This document shows positions 1 to 10,430 of a DNA stretch of 64,000 nt, one piece after another (the stretch's first letter is position 1; each line of letters starts with the position of its first letter). The stretch comes from Terebella lapidaria (Eukaryota > Annelida > Polychaeta > Terebellida > Terebellidae), in the NCBI GenBank assembly GCA_949152475.1, contig OX424555.1:17440868-17504867 (forward strand). The letters are read 5' to 3'. Below the pieces are notes generated by a model. The model did no database searches. It had not been told where the DNA came from and was given only the letters and a program-made list of their open reading frames with translations. Position numbers and translations under genes: made by a program.

Positions 1-130
1 CATTAGTAAAAAGTTGAAATTTTGTCAATCATGTTTGTCATTAGAGAGTTCAATTACCTATGAGTTTCATGTTTACGGTAAAGTAGGAGTAATATGTCAA
101 TGATTTTTTCAATATGATTTGTCATTTCAG

Positions 131-250
131 CTGACTTTACCTCCATGGCCTATGTACAGACATAAACCATTGCCATGGCAACCAGCACGAACATCTACTG
201 AGAGTGAAGCATCAGCGCCACCTGCTGGGAAAGGGAAGAAAAAGAAATAA
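131..250 (+). CDS. Last coding exon of an unidentified gene (partial)
   Basis: A splice acceptor (gtcatttcag) ends at 130 and is followed by an open frame of 39 codons ending in TAA at 248-250. It begins LTLPPWPMYRHKPLPWQPAR and finishes in a basic tail, GKGKKKK. The other two frames meet stops within the exon, which supports this one. The proline/tryptophan-rich stretch followed by a lysine tail looks like the carboxyl end of a real protein, but I do not recognise the family and the rest of the gene lies left of the window. The gene reads rightwards, away from the window edge, and is followed by ~800 bp of non-repetitive DNA that probably contains its 3' UTR. It could also be a chance open frame after a cryptic acceptor. 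Confidence 0.55.
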   Translation: MTLPPWPMYRHKPLPWQPARTSTESEASAPPAGKGKKKK

Positions 251-1079
251 GCTCCTCAAATCATCAGTTCTTGTGTTTTCTGTTGTTGCACATGTTCATA
301 TATAAATGCATTAAAAATATATTCTCTGTTGTCGGCGTATCTTTACATGTTCCACTTATTAGTGTTTGTGTATTCTTGTGGTGTATATTTGCGTATGGTA
401 TTAAAGGATCATAAATGTGAGATTTATCGTTTGAATTGTGTTTATCCTCATGCGTGTTCACATCAAACACCATTTTAGAGGTATACTTTTACCTGGTCAC
501 TGAGGAGCGAATGTCAAAATTGATACAAGTAGCTAAATCAAAGTCGTCTGACAAGAAATTGGTTGAGACAAGCTCAGTTTTGTAACATTTTGGTGGGTAC
601 CGGTAATCATGATTGCCCTGTCTCATTGTACACCTCAATGTCCAGATATTTACAAACCATCCTTGTACAACATATGACAGTTAAACACTGCACTATGAAA
701 TACATTCGATGTTGTCATATATATACTATATATCTGTGCAGGCCAGGCAATCCATCGCATTGTCGAGGTCTGACTACTGAACATTGCCATCATATGTATC
801 ACAGTATGTATCACAACAATGTATGGTACACTGGAAATGGTCATAAATTTTCAATGAACGCACAGTGTTCATAGATCATATATTTGGTGATGGCCTATGA
901 TCATCATTGTGGGAAGACTAAACATGGTGACTGTTTAATTTTATGGTTTTGAACATTGGGTTGTATGCCACTGTATGTGGTGGTTGTAATTGTATTATCT
1001 TTCAGTACACCCTGTGAAAGAATTAGTTTTGGTGGATATAATGTGTGGATGTTTGAAATAAAGTCACTAAAAACAATTT
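251..1079 (+). other. Probable 3' UTR and flank of the left-edge gene
   Basis: This AT-rich stretch has no convincing coding frame. Candidate polyadenylation signals on the plus strand are ATTAAA at 310-315 and AATAAA at 1057-1062. The first would give a short 3' UTR, the second one of about 800 bp. Open frames here are short and have no family resemblance. Satellite-type repeats begin right after it. Confidence 0.35.
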
Positions 1080-1417
1080 TAAGAAAGGTTACCGGACAAT
1101 ATGCTGAGAATGTTCAGTATATCTGCCCGCAGTTGATTGCTAAGCTGTAAATTCAATAATAAGAGGGATATTAACAATTTTGTCCTGTGACCTAGAAAAT
1201 GAGGTCAAAGGCCAAATTAAAGGTCATCAGAATATTCGGTATATATAATATTTCCTGTATGTCCACAATTGATTCTCGAGTTGTAAAATCTATAATAAAC
1301 GAGATATTAGCCATTTTGCCCTGTGACCTTGAAAATGAGGTCAAAGTAAAGAGACGATTTAGCATATATCATTTCCTATATATTCACAATTGGTCCCTAA
1401 GCTAAAAGGTACATAAT

Positions 1418-1567
1418 AATTGACCTATCGCCAAAGCCCACAAAAGTTGTCCAAGTTTCACAAATTACGTCGGGGAAATTACTCTTTGGCCAATAATAGC
1501 GTTTTGCAGAATGCGTCGTAAATGGCGTAAAAAGACTCGGACAAATGGGTTCAGCGATAGGTCAATT
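1418..1567. mobile_element. 150 bp MITE inside the satellite
   Basis: A perfect 14 bp inverted repeat, AATTGACCTATCGC, at 1418-1431 pairs with its complement at 1554-1567. The element interrupts a satellite unit exactly where neighbouring units read cataataagcgagatatt, so it is an insertion younger than the array. It has no coding capacity. The superfamily is not recognised. Confidence 0.6.
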
Positions 1568-2014
1568 GAGATATTAGCCATTTTGTACTCTGACCTTGAA
1601 AATAACGTCAAGGGTCAAATTCAAGGTCATGAGAATATTCAGTATATATCATTTCCTATATGTCTACAATTAACTCCTAAGCTGTAACGTCAATAATAAG
1701 CAAGATATCACCCATCTTGTGCTCTGACCTTGGAAATAAGGTCAAGTTCAAGGTGATGAGAATATTCAGCATATAACATTTCCTTTATGTCCACAATTGA
1801 TTCCTAAGCTGTAAAGTCGATAACAAGTGAGATATTAGAATTTTTCTTCTCTGACCTTGCAAATGAGGTAAAATTCAAGCTCACGAGTATATTCAGTATA
1901 TCATTTCCTATATGTTCACAATTGATTGTTAAGCTGTAAATTCGATAATAAGCGAAATATTAGACATTTTGTGCTCTGACTTTGAAAATAAGGTCACGGA
2001 AATATTCAGCATAC

Positions 2015-2211
2015 TAAAACGACTAATTTTGGCAGCTATTAAATTTTGCGGTTGTGAGCCCCACGTTATTTGGAGATTTAATTTGGCGGTTTCAGAACCA
2101 CATATATATCTTAACATATAGCTAGTTGATTTGGCGAACGATTTAATTTGGCGGTTTTTCCCCTACTGCCAAATCCGCCAAATAAATCGTCCGCCAAAAT
2201 TAGTCGTTTTA
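2015..2211. mobile_element. ~197 bp MITE inside the satellite
   Basis: A perfect 19 bp terminal inverted repeat, TAAAACGACTAATTTTGGC, lies at 2015-2033 and as its complement at 2193-2211. It splits a satellite unit between attcagcata and tatcatttcc, which are adjacent in intact units. Internal sequence includes further ttggcgg/ccgcca pairs and no coding frame. Confidence 0.65.
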
Positions 2212-3755
2212 CAGTATATCATTTCCTATATGTCCACAATTGATTGCTAAGCTGGAAATTCAATAACAGGAGAGATATTAACTTGTCCTGTATCCTTGAA
2301 AATGAAGTTAAAGGTCATCAGAATATTTGGCAAATATATCATTTCATGTGTAAAATTGATAATAAACGAGATATTAGCTATCTTGTCCTGTGACCATGAA
2401 AATGAGGTCAAATCCAAGGTCAGGAGATTATTCAGCGTATATCATTTCCTATATGTTCACAATTGATTCTTAAGCTGTAAATTCGATAATAAGCGAGATA
2501 TTAACCATTTTGTGTTCTGACCTCGAAAATAAGGTCAATGGTTAACTTCAAGGTCATGAGAATATTCAGCGTAATCATTTCCTATATGTTCACTATTGAT
2601 TCCTAAGGTGTAAGCTCTAAATCGATAATAAGTGAGATATTAGCCATCTTTGTGAACTTCAATGTCACTAATAGGTGAGCATAGTCTCTATATGTTCATA
2701 CTACAAATGTGAGTTTTATCTACAGTTGTTGAGGCTCATTCCTATATTTCAGGCCAAGCATTGCCTATAAATTCAGCCTTCAAGGTCGTCTAAGGTCAAG
2801 TTCAAGGTCACAAAAAGATGTTACGTGACATTGAGATTTATCACTCCAGGTCATCTGAGGTAAAGTTCAAAGCCACCATTGGTTGTGGCATATACGTCTT
2901 CCTATATGCTCATAATACAAACATAAGCTCTATCTGCAAGCATTTTGTATGTAGAGGCCTATTTACACATTTCATTTCCGGTGTGACCTTGAGATTCAGC
3001 CTTCAAGCTCGTTCAAAGTAACCAAAATATGTGCCATATATGACTTCCTATAATGCCAATCCACAAACATTTTGTGTGTAGAAGCCAAACATTTGAATTC
3101 ACCGTGGACTTGAGATATAGCTTTCAAGGTCATCTGAGGTCAACCTCAAGGTAACCAAAGACGCGCGATATAGGACTTCCTACATGCCTAAAATACAAAC
3201 TTAAGCCCTATGGACAAACATTTTTACCTCATATGACAATTTGTGCATATCAAGTCTCCAATGAGCATGTTTCGAAACAAAAATCATTGTGGTCTAGATT
3301 TCGGGCTGTGCGGAGTAAACTCATAGAACACTTCAAGATAGAGCCTAAGTATTGGCACATTCAAATGGGAAATTATATATTGCGGTTTGAATGGTGAACT
3401 TGGGTATGACCTTGAATGACCATGGAAGGTCCCATTTTCTCAAAATCTATTCAGACAATTTTCCTCGAAATACATAAGATTCTCCCTATGTAACTTTGTC
3501 ATGTGTATAAGTTTTGTTGCCTTTGAATCGACGGTCTGTGAAAATATGTCCAAAACGAAAAAAAATCTTTCAAGATGTAACTTGATTTTGTATTATCATG
3601 ATTATAATCCATACAGAAAATGTGTTTTCTAGCAACACGTTTTAACAATAGATTTTAACATCAGTGTAACAATTTATATGTTGGAAAATCAGCTTCCTAT
3701 GCAACACGCATGATTGCCAGTAAGCTACAGCACCCTTGGTGCTGTTTTAGTTTTT

Positions 3756-4140
3756 AGGTTACCGACCCATATGGTCCGTTAACATATGGCGTTGCGTCCG
3801 TCGTCCGTCGGCGTCGTCAGCGGCGTCGTCGTCCGTCCACATTTTTATAATCAAAGTTTACAGGTGAATCTTTCTGAAATTTTGCACAAAAATACCTAAA
3901 AATATTTCAAGAGGTTTTTTTTTTTTTTTTGATTTTCGCATTTTTTTCAAAATGGCGGCCATTTTTGCCGAAAAACGGCCAATTTCTGACTTTGGCGGCC
4001 ATTTTCTCAAAAACTGTTCAGACAGTTTTGAGATTTTTATTCAAAAGATTCCCCTCATATACCTATGTGATGTGTATAAGTTTCGTTGCCCCTGAATCAC
4101 CGGTCTGAGTGTTGCGGCCATTTTCATTTTCTCGACGGGT
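3756..4140. mobile_element. Terminal block of the ggttaccg inverted-repeat element family
   Basis: It begins aggttaccgacccatatggt, then a purine/pyrimidine-biased run of cgtccgtcgtccgtc type, then a conserved stretch with tgaatctttctgaaattttg and tcaaaatggcggccat. The same order is found at 7264-7430 and, inverted, at 9640-9899. It is therefore one end of a repeated mobile unit. No transposase frame is visible. It borders the reverse-orientation satellite array that follows. Confidence 0.6.
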
Positions 4141-4189
4141 CCCAAATTGGACTTTCCCATGTTAAATTCTCCTATGCTTTATAATGGGA

Positions 4190-6085
4190 CACATTATGCC
4201 TAATATCTCACTTAATATTGAGATAAGAGACTAGGAATCAATTGTGGACATATAGGAAATGATATAGGCTGAATATTCTCGTGACCTTGAATTTGACCTC
4301 TGACCTCAGTTTCAAGGTCAGAGCACAAAATGGCTTATATCTCACTTATTATCGACTTTACAGCTTAGGAATCAATTGTGGACATATAGGAAATGATATA
4401 TGCTGAATATTCTGATGACCGTCAATTTGACCTTTGACCTCATTTTCAAGGTCACAGGACAAAATGGCGAATATCTCGCTTGTTATCGACTTTACACAGC
4501 TTAGGAAACAATTATGAACATATAGGAAATTATATATGCAGATTATTGTCATGACCTTGAATTTGACCTTTGACCTCATTTTCAAGGTCACAAGACAAAA
4601 TGGCTAATATCTCACTTATTATCGATTTTATAGCTTAGGAATCAAGACATATAGGAAATGATATATGCTAAATATTCTCGTGACCTTGAATTTGACCTCT
4701 GACCTCATTTTCAAGGTTAAGAGCACAAAATGGCTAATATCTCGCTATTATCGACTTTACAGCTTAGGAATCAATTGTGAACCTATAGGAAATGTTATAT
4801 TCTGAATATTGTCATGAACTTGAATTTGACCTTTGATCTGATTTTCAAGGTCAGAGCACAAAATGGCTAATATCTCGCTTATTACCGACTTTACAGCTTA
4901 GGAATCAATTGTGCACACATATAGGGAATGATATAGTCAGAATATTTTGATGACCTTGAATCTGACCTTTGACCTCATTTTCAAGGTCTAAGCACAAAAT
5001 GGCTAATATCTCGTTTATTATCGACTTTACAGCTTAGGAATCAATTGTGCACATAGGGAATGATGTAGTCCGAATAATTTAATGACCTTGAATTTGACCT
5101 TTGACCTAATTTTCAAGGTCAAAGCACAAAAATGGCTAATATCTCACTTAATATCGACTTTACAGCTTAGGAATCAATTGCGGACATATAGGAAGTGATA
5201 TATGCTGAATATTCTCGTGACCTTGAATTTGACCTTTGACCTAATTTTCAAGGTCAGAGCATAAAATGGCTAATAACTTGCTGATTATCGACTATACAGC
5301 TCAGGAATCAATTGTGAACATATAGGAAATGGTATATACTGAATATTCTCATGATCTTGAATTTGACCTTTGACCCAATTTCGAGGTCACAAAACAAAAT
5401 GGCCAATATCTCGCTTATTATCGACTTTACAGATTAGGAATCAATTATGAACATGTAGGAAAATATATATACAGATTATTCTCATGACCTTGAATTTGAC
5501 CTCGGACATAAATTTCAAGGTCACAGGACAAAATGACTAATATCTCACTTATTATCGATTTTACAGCTTAGGGATCAATTGTGAACATATAGAATATGAT
5601 AAATGCTGAATATTGCCATGACCTTGAATTCGACCTTTGACCTCATTTTCAAGGTCAAAGGACCAAATGGCTAATATCTTGCTCCTTTATTGACTTTTTA
5701 GCTTGGAAACCAATTGTGCACATATAGAAAATGATATACACTGGATATTTTGATGACTTTGGACTTGTTTTCAAGGTCAGAACACAAAATGGCTAATATC
5801 TCGCTTATTATCGACTATACAGCTTAGGAATCTATTGTGGACATATAGGAAATGATATATGCTGAATATTGTCCTGACTTTGAATTTTCCTTTGACCTCG
5901 TTTTCAAGGTCAGATCACAAAATGGCTAATATTTCACTTATTATCGACTTTACAGCTTGCTAATCAATGATTGCTAATCAACATGCTAGAACTGATATAT
6001 GCTGAACATTCTTGTGACCTTGAATTGACCAATGACCTTATTTTCAAGCTCACGGGACAAAAGGCTAATATCTAAAATATATATT
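4190..6085 (-). repeat. ~134 bp satellite array, reverse orientation
   Basis: About fourteen copies of the same unit as at 1080-3250, but inverted: ggctaatatctcacttattatcgac, cacatataggaaatgatatatgc, then tgaccttgaatttgaccttt. Several units are well conserved. Perfect TGACCTTTGACCT (inverted DR1) occurs at 4428-4440, 4564-4576, 4963-4975, 5095-5107 and 5230-5242. The block ends in the inverted edge motif attgtccggtaacctttc at about 6087-6104. Confidence 0.8.
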
Positions 6086-6760
6086 GTCCGGTAACCTTTC
6101 TTAGCCCTTGGGCTAATTTATTTATTTTTTTTTGACTCCTAGAGCATTTCAAGATAGAGCTTAAATATTGGCACAATCAAAGGAGAAATCATATATTGCA
6201 GTTTTGGTGGTGATCTTAAATTTGACCTTCAATGACCTTGAAAGGTCAAACGGCTCTTTTGTCAAAAAAAGTGCCCAATTTTGGCCTTTGGCGGCAATTT
6301 TCTCAAAAACTGTTTTGAGGTATTTGTCAGGTGAGATTCCCCTTGTGTACCTTTGTGATTTCGTTGCCCTTGAATCACCGGTCTGAGTGAGACAGATCAC
6401 CATAAGCTTTGTAGTGAAGCTGTTGTCTTATATGCTGAAGTGGGCCATTTTAGCCCAAATGGGCCTTTCCCATGTTAAATTTCGATGCTTTATATTGGGA
6501 CACATTATTCCTAATATCTCAATTAGAAATGTGGACATATAGGAAATGATGAATGCCGAATATTCTGAGGACCTTTAATTTGACCTTTAACTTCATTTTG
6601 AAGGTCACAGTACAAAATTGTTAATATTTATCTCATTATTGAATTTACAGCTCAGCGATCAATTGTGGACATATAGGAAATGAATGATATATGCTGAATA
6701 TTCTCGTGACCTTGAATTTGACCAGTGACCTTATTTTCAAGGTCATGGGACATAATATGC
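6086..6760. repeat. Mixed fragments of the same repeat families
   Basis: After the edge motif attgtccggtaacc and the phrase cttagcccttgggctaat there is a stretch resembling 3320-3540 (catttcaagatagagc, tattggcac). It is followed by a short return of reverse-orientation satellite units (about 6480-6760). No gene is supported. The open frames on both strands here are by-products of repeat sequence. Confidence 0.6.
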
Positions 6761-7095
6761 AAATATTGGATGTTGAGGAGTCCAATATACAGTTTACGGG
6801 ATGAAGAAATGTCATATTGGCCGAGGCGTCAGCCGAGGTCAATATGACATTCCTGAATCCCGTAAACTGTATATTGGACGACTCTCAACATCCAACATTT
6901 GCTATATTATTTACCAATGAATGTAGGAGAAACCCAGAGTGGGGAAAACCCAGATGCCACACGCGTTCTGATTGGCTGATAAACACAAAACCGTCCAATA
7001 TACATTTTTGCCGTCCAATATAGAGTATGTAGGATGGTCACGTGGTAAAAATCGTCTAATCAGGAGTGTCCTTACATTGAGAATACCACCGAGTG
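6761..7095. mobile_element. Hairpin-bearing element, copy 1
   Basis: A long imperfect palindrome occupies 6761-6901. Its arms run from about aaatattggatgttgagg inward to tttacgggatgaagaaatg, with a 20-base loop at 6820-6839. The remainder to 7095 (ccagagtggggaaaaccca, cgtccaatatacatttttgc, aggagtgtccttacattgag) reappears inverted at 35812-36000, so this is a mobile family. No open frame belongs to it. It sits between two satellite blocks. Confidence 0.65.
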
Positions 7096-7479
7096 AATAA
7101 TATTGACTAATATCTAAAATATAAAACATATATTGTCCGGTAACCTCTTCCAACCCTTGGGCTATTTTTTAAAAATTATTCACGTAATGGCCACGTCCAC
7201 GTACACGTGTATCTGGACTTGAGTCTATTATCGGGGGCTACCGATAATATGATTATTTTTTTTTGGTTACCGGACCTATGGTCCGATAACCTATTGGCAT
7301 GGCGTTGGGTCCATCATCCGTCGGTCCACATTTTTAGGTTACCGGACCTTTGGTTGTCCGTCGTTGATCGTGTCCGTATACATTTTCATATTTAAAGTTT
7401 ACGGTCGAATCTTTCTGAAATTTTGCAAAAAAATTAGCCCAAGGGCTAAGAAAGGTTACCGGACAATATACATTTTAGA

Positions 7480-9450
7480 TATTAGCCTTTTGTCCAGTGA
7501 CCTTGAAAATAAAGTCACTGATAAATTCAAGGCCATGAAATTTTTAACAAATATATCACTTCTAGTATGTCCACAATAAATTCCTAAGCTGTAAAGTCGA
7601 TAATAAGTGAGACATTAGCCATTCTGTGATGTGACCTTGAAAATGAGGTCAAAGTTCAAGTTCAAGGTCATGAAAATATTCAGTATATATCATTCCTCTA
7701 TATTCGCAATTGATTCCTATGCTGTAAATGTAAGTATCAATCTATTACCACCAATACAATCAGATTTTGATGATGCCAATAAGAAACGTAAAATACTACA
7801 TTTTGCAATAGAAACAAACAAAGCCCGACCAAATAGTTTATCCAAAGACACACTGGCGTCTTCAGGGGCAGACAATGTGTTAAATGTAGTTGTTTCTACT
7901 GTACACCAGATGGAATTAGTATTCATCTGCCCAACAACCTATGAAAATAATTTAGAAATCCGAATCTAACCCCATGGAATAGATACATGACAAGTACAAA
8001 AGTACCCCATCACAAGCCCGAAGGCTACTGAGTTGATGGTATCCTCGGGGACAGATTTAACGTCCGCCAGCAGTGACACCGACTCAGTGGTATAAATGTA
8101 AGTATCAATCTATTACCACCAATACAATCAAATTTTGATGATGCCAATAAAAAACGTAAAATACAACATTTTGCAATAGAAACAAAGCCCGACCAAATAG
8201 TTTATCCAAAGACACACTGGCGTCATCAGGGGCAGATGTAAAGATGATAATAAGTGACATATTAGCCATTTTGTTCTCTGACCTTGAAAATGAGATCAAA
8301 GGTCAAATTCTAGATCACCAAAATATTCAGCATACATCATTTCCTATATGTTCACTATGGACCCCTAAGCTGTAAATTTGATAATAAGCGAGATATAAGC
8401 CATTTTGTATTCTGACCTTGAAAATAAAAAGACTAACCTTGAAATTTAGGTCAAGGGTGAAATTCAAGGTCACTAGAATATTCAGCATATATCATTTCCT
8501 ATATGTTCACAATTGATTCCTAAGCTGCAAAGTCGCTAATAAGCAAGATATTGGCCACTTTGTCCTGCGACCTTGAAAATGAGGTCAAAGGTCAAATTCA
8601 AGGTCACGAGAATATTCAGCATATATCATTTCCTATATGTTCACAATTGATTCCTAAGCCGTCAAGTCGAGAATAAGCGAGATATTGGCAATTTTGTCCT
8701 GTGACCTTGGAAATGAGGTTAAAGGTCAAATTCAAGGTCATGAGAATATTCAGCATATATCATTTCCTATATGTTCACAATGGATTCCTAAGCTGTAAAG
8801 TCGATAATAAGCGAGATATTAGCCATTTTGTCCTGTGACCTTCAAAATGAGGTCAAAGGTCAAATTCAAGGTCACGAGAATATTCAGCATATATCATTTC
8901 CTATATGTTCACGATTGATTTCTAAGCTGTAAAGTCGATAATAAGCAATATATTAGCCATTTTGTCCTGTGACCTTGAAAATGAGGTCAAAGGTCAAATT
9001 CAAGGTCACGAGAATATTCAGCATATATCATTTCCTATATGTCCACAATTGATTCCTAATCTCTAATCTCAATATTAAGTGAGATATTAGGCTTAGTGTG
9101 TCCCATAATAAAGCATAGGAAAATTTAACATGGGAAAGTCACATCTGGGCCGAGTTTGGGCCCAAAATGGCCCACTTCGAATGATTCAAGGGCAATGAAA
9201 TTTATACATGTCACAGGGGTACATATGAGGAGTGTTATGCATCAATAAGAAGAAAAGTTACTGAACAGATTTTGAGAAAACGATCGTCAAAGTCCAAAAT
9301 TGGCCATTTTTCGACGAAAATGGTCGTTCTGACCTTGAAACCGAGGTCAGGGGTCAAATTCAAGGTCACGAGAATATTCAGTATATATCATTTCCTATAT
9401 GTCCACAATTGATTCCTAGTCTCTAATCTCAATATTAAGTGAGATATTAG
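7480..9450 (+). repeat. ~134 bp satellite array, forward orientation (best preserved)
   Basis: About a dozen units. The spacing between successive gtgacc marks at 8701, 8835 and 8969 is 134 bp each time. Perfect AGGTCAAAGGTCA occurs at 8582-8594, 8850-8862 and 8984-8996, each followed by ttcaaggtca. The units at 8540-9060 are nearly identical, which implies recent amplification or homogenisation. The array is interrupted by the duplicated non-satellite segment at 7717-8235. Confidence 0.8.
7717..8235. repeat. Non-satellite segment present twice inside the array
   Basis: About 145 bp beginning aatgtaagtatcaatctatt occurs near 7725-7870 and again near 8096-8235, with a few differences including a small deletion in the second copy. 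Between them is unique sequence (ccccatggaatagatacatg, then tgacaccgactcagtggta). The first copy reads open on both strands for about 70 codons, but no family is recognised. A captured host fragment or an unknown element are both possible. Confidence 0.45.
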
Positions 9451-9899
9451 GCGTAATGTGTCCCATTATGAAGCATAGGAGAGTTTAACAAGGGAAAGTC
9501 CTATCTGGGCCGAGTTTGGGCCAAAATGGCCCACTTCGAGCGATTCAAGCGCGACGAAACTGATACACATCACAGGAGTACATATGAGGAGTGTTATGTA
9601 TCAAAAAGAAAAAAAGTTACTGAACAGATTTTGAGAAAATGGCCGCCAAAGTCCAAAATCAGGTATTTTTCGTCGAAAATGGCCGCCATTTTGAAAAAAA
9701 TGCGAAAATCAAAAAACTAAAAAAAACCTTTCCTGGGAATATTTTTAGGTATTTTTGTGCAAAATTTCAGAAAGATCGGACCGTATACTTTAAAGATAAA
9801 AATGTGAACGGACGGACGACGGACGGACGGACGGACGGACGGACGGACGACGGACGCAACGCCATGCCAATAGGTTATCGGACCATAGGTCCGGTAACC

Positions 9900-10430
9900 T
9901 AAAAAAATACCTTGAAATATTCCAAGAAAGAGGTATTTCTTAATTTGTTGATTTTTGCGATTATTTCAAAATGGCGTTCATTTTCGACAAAAAACGGCCA
10001 ATTTTGGACTTTGCCATATTCTTAAAAACTGTCTGGTTTTTAAACAACATCTGTTTCGACCTTTCAAGGTCATCGAAGGTCACTACCTTCAAGCTTTCTT
10101 TGAGTACAGTTGAGGCAGTTCCCATTATGAAGGATAAAAGTCCCGAAATTTCAAAGGAGAGAAATTTTGTTTGTTTCAAGACCGGCGATTCAGGAGCACG
10201 AAACTTATACACAGGTACGAAATCAAAAATCTCAAAACTGCTCAGTTTTTGAGAAAATGGCTGAGAAACTTCCTGGGGGGAAAAAATGGCCGTTTTGACC
10301 ATAGTTCCCATTATGAACTCGGATCAATATCTTCCAAGAAGTTCACATCATATTTGCATTTCACTCCCAAGCCACCATTACCTTACAATTATATGAGTAA
10401 TATACTTTAAATTTACATTACACCCCCTGA
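9900..10430. repeat. Diverged fragments of the ggttaccg element interior
   Basis: It contains ttattttcaaaatggcgttc, aaaaaacggccaattttgg and cctttcaaggtcatcgaagg, all recognisable from the interior of the elements at 3756 and 7264. Overlapping short open frames on both strands reflect this repeat content. Nothing gene-like is supported. Confidence 0.5.

Larger units (their letters stand above)
1080..3250 (+). repeat. ~134 bp satellite array, forward orientation, decaying rightwards
   Basis: The stretch starts with a ggttaccggacaatat motif that also marks the edges of other repeat blocks at about 6090-6110, 7130-7145 and 7450. It continues as about ten degenerate copies of a unit containing tgaccttgaaaatgaggtca, attcagcatatatcatttcc and cctaagctgtaaagtcga. 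Beyond about 2680 the units become shorter and diverged. Two small inverted-repeat elements are inserted in it (1418-1567 and 2015-2211). No coding sequence is supported. Confidence 0.75.
7264..9899. mobile_element. 2.6 kb inverted-repeat element with satellite core
   Basis: The left end ggttaccggacctatggtcc at 7264 is matched by its complement ending at about 9899. The matching zone extends over 100 bp on each side (taacctattggcatggcgtt, then the gtccgtc run, then gaatctttctgaaattttgc). Between the ends lies a forward array of the ~134 bp unit (7480-9450). This is a non-autonomous DNA-element layout with a tandem-repeat core, like elements known from bivalves. No transposase is present. The right end contains a GGAC simple repeat near 9808-9856. 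Confidence 0.6.

Noticed and set aside
9808-9856. GGAC tandem run as a possible CRISPR-like array
   Set aside because: Simple tetranucleotide repeat without spacers, part of an element terminus, in a eukaryotic genome.
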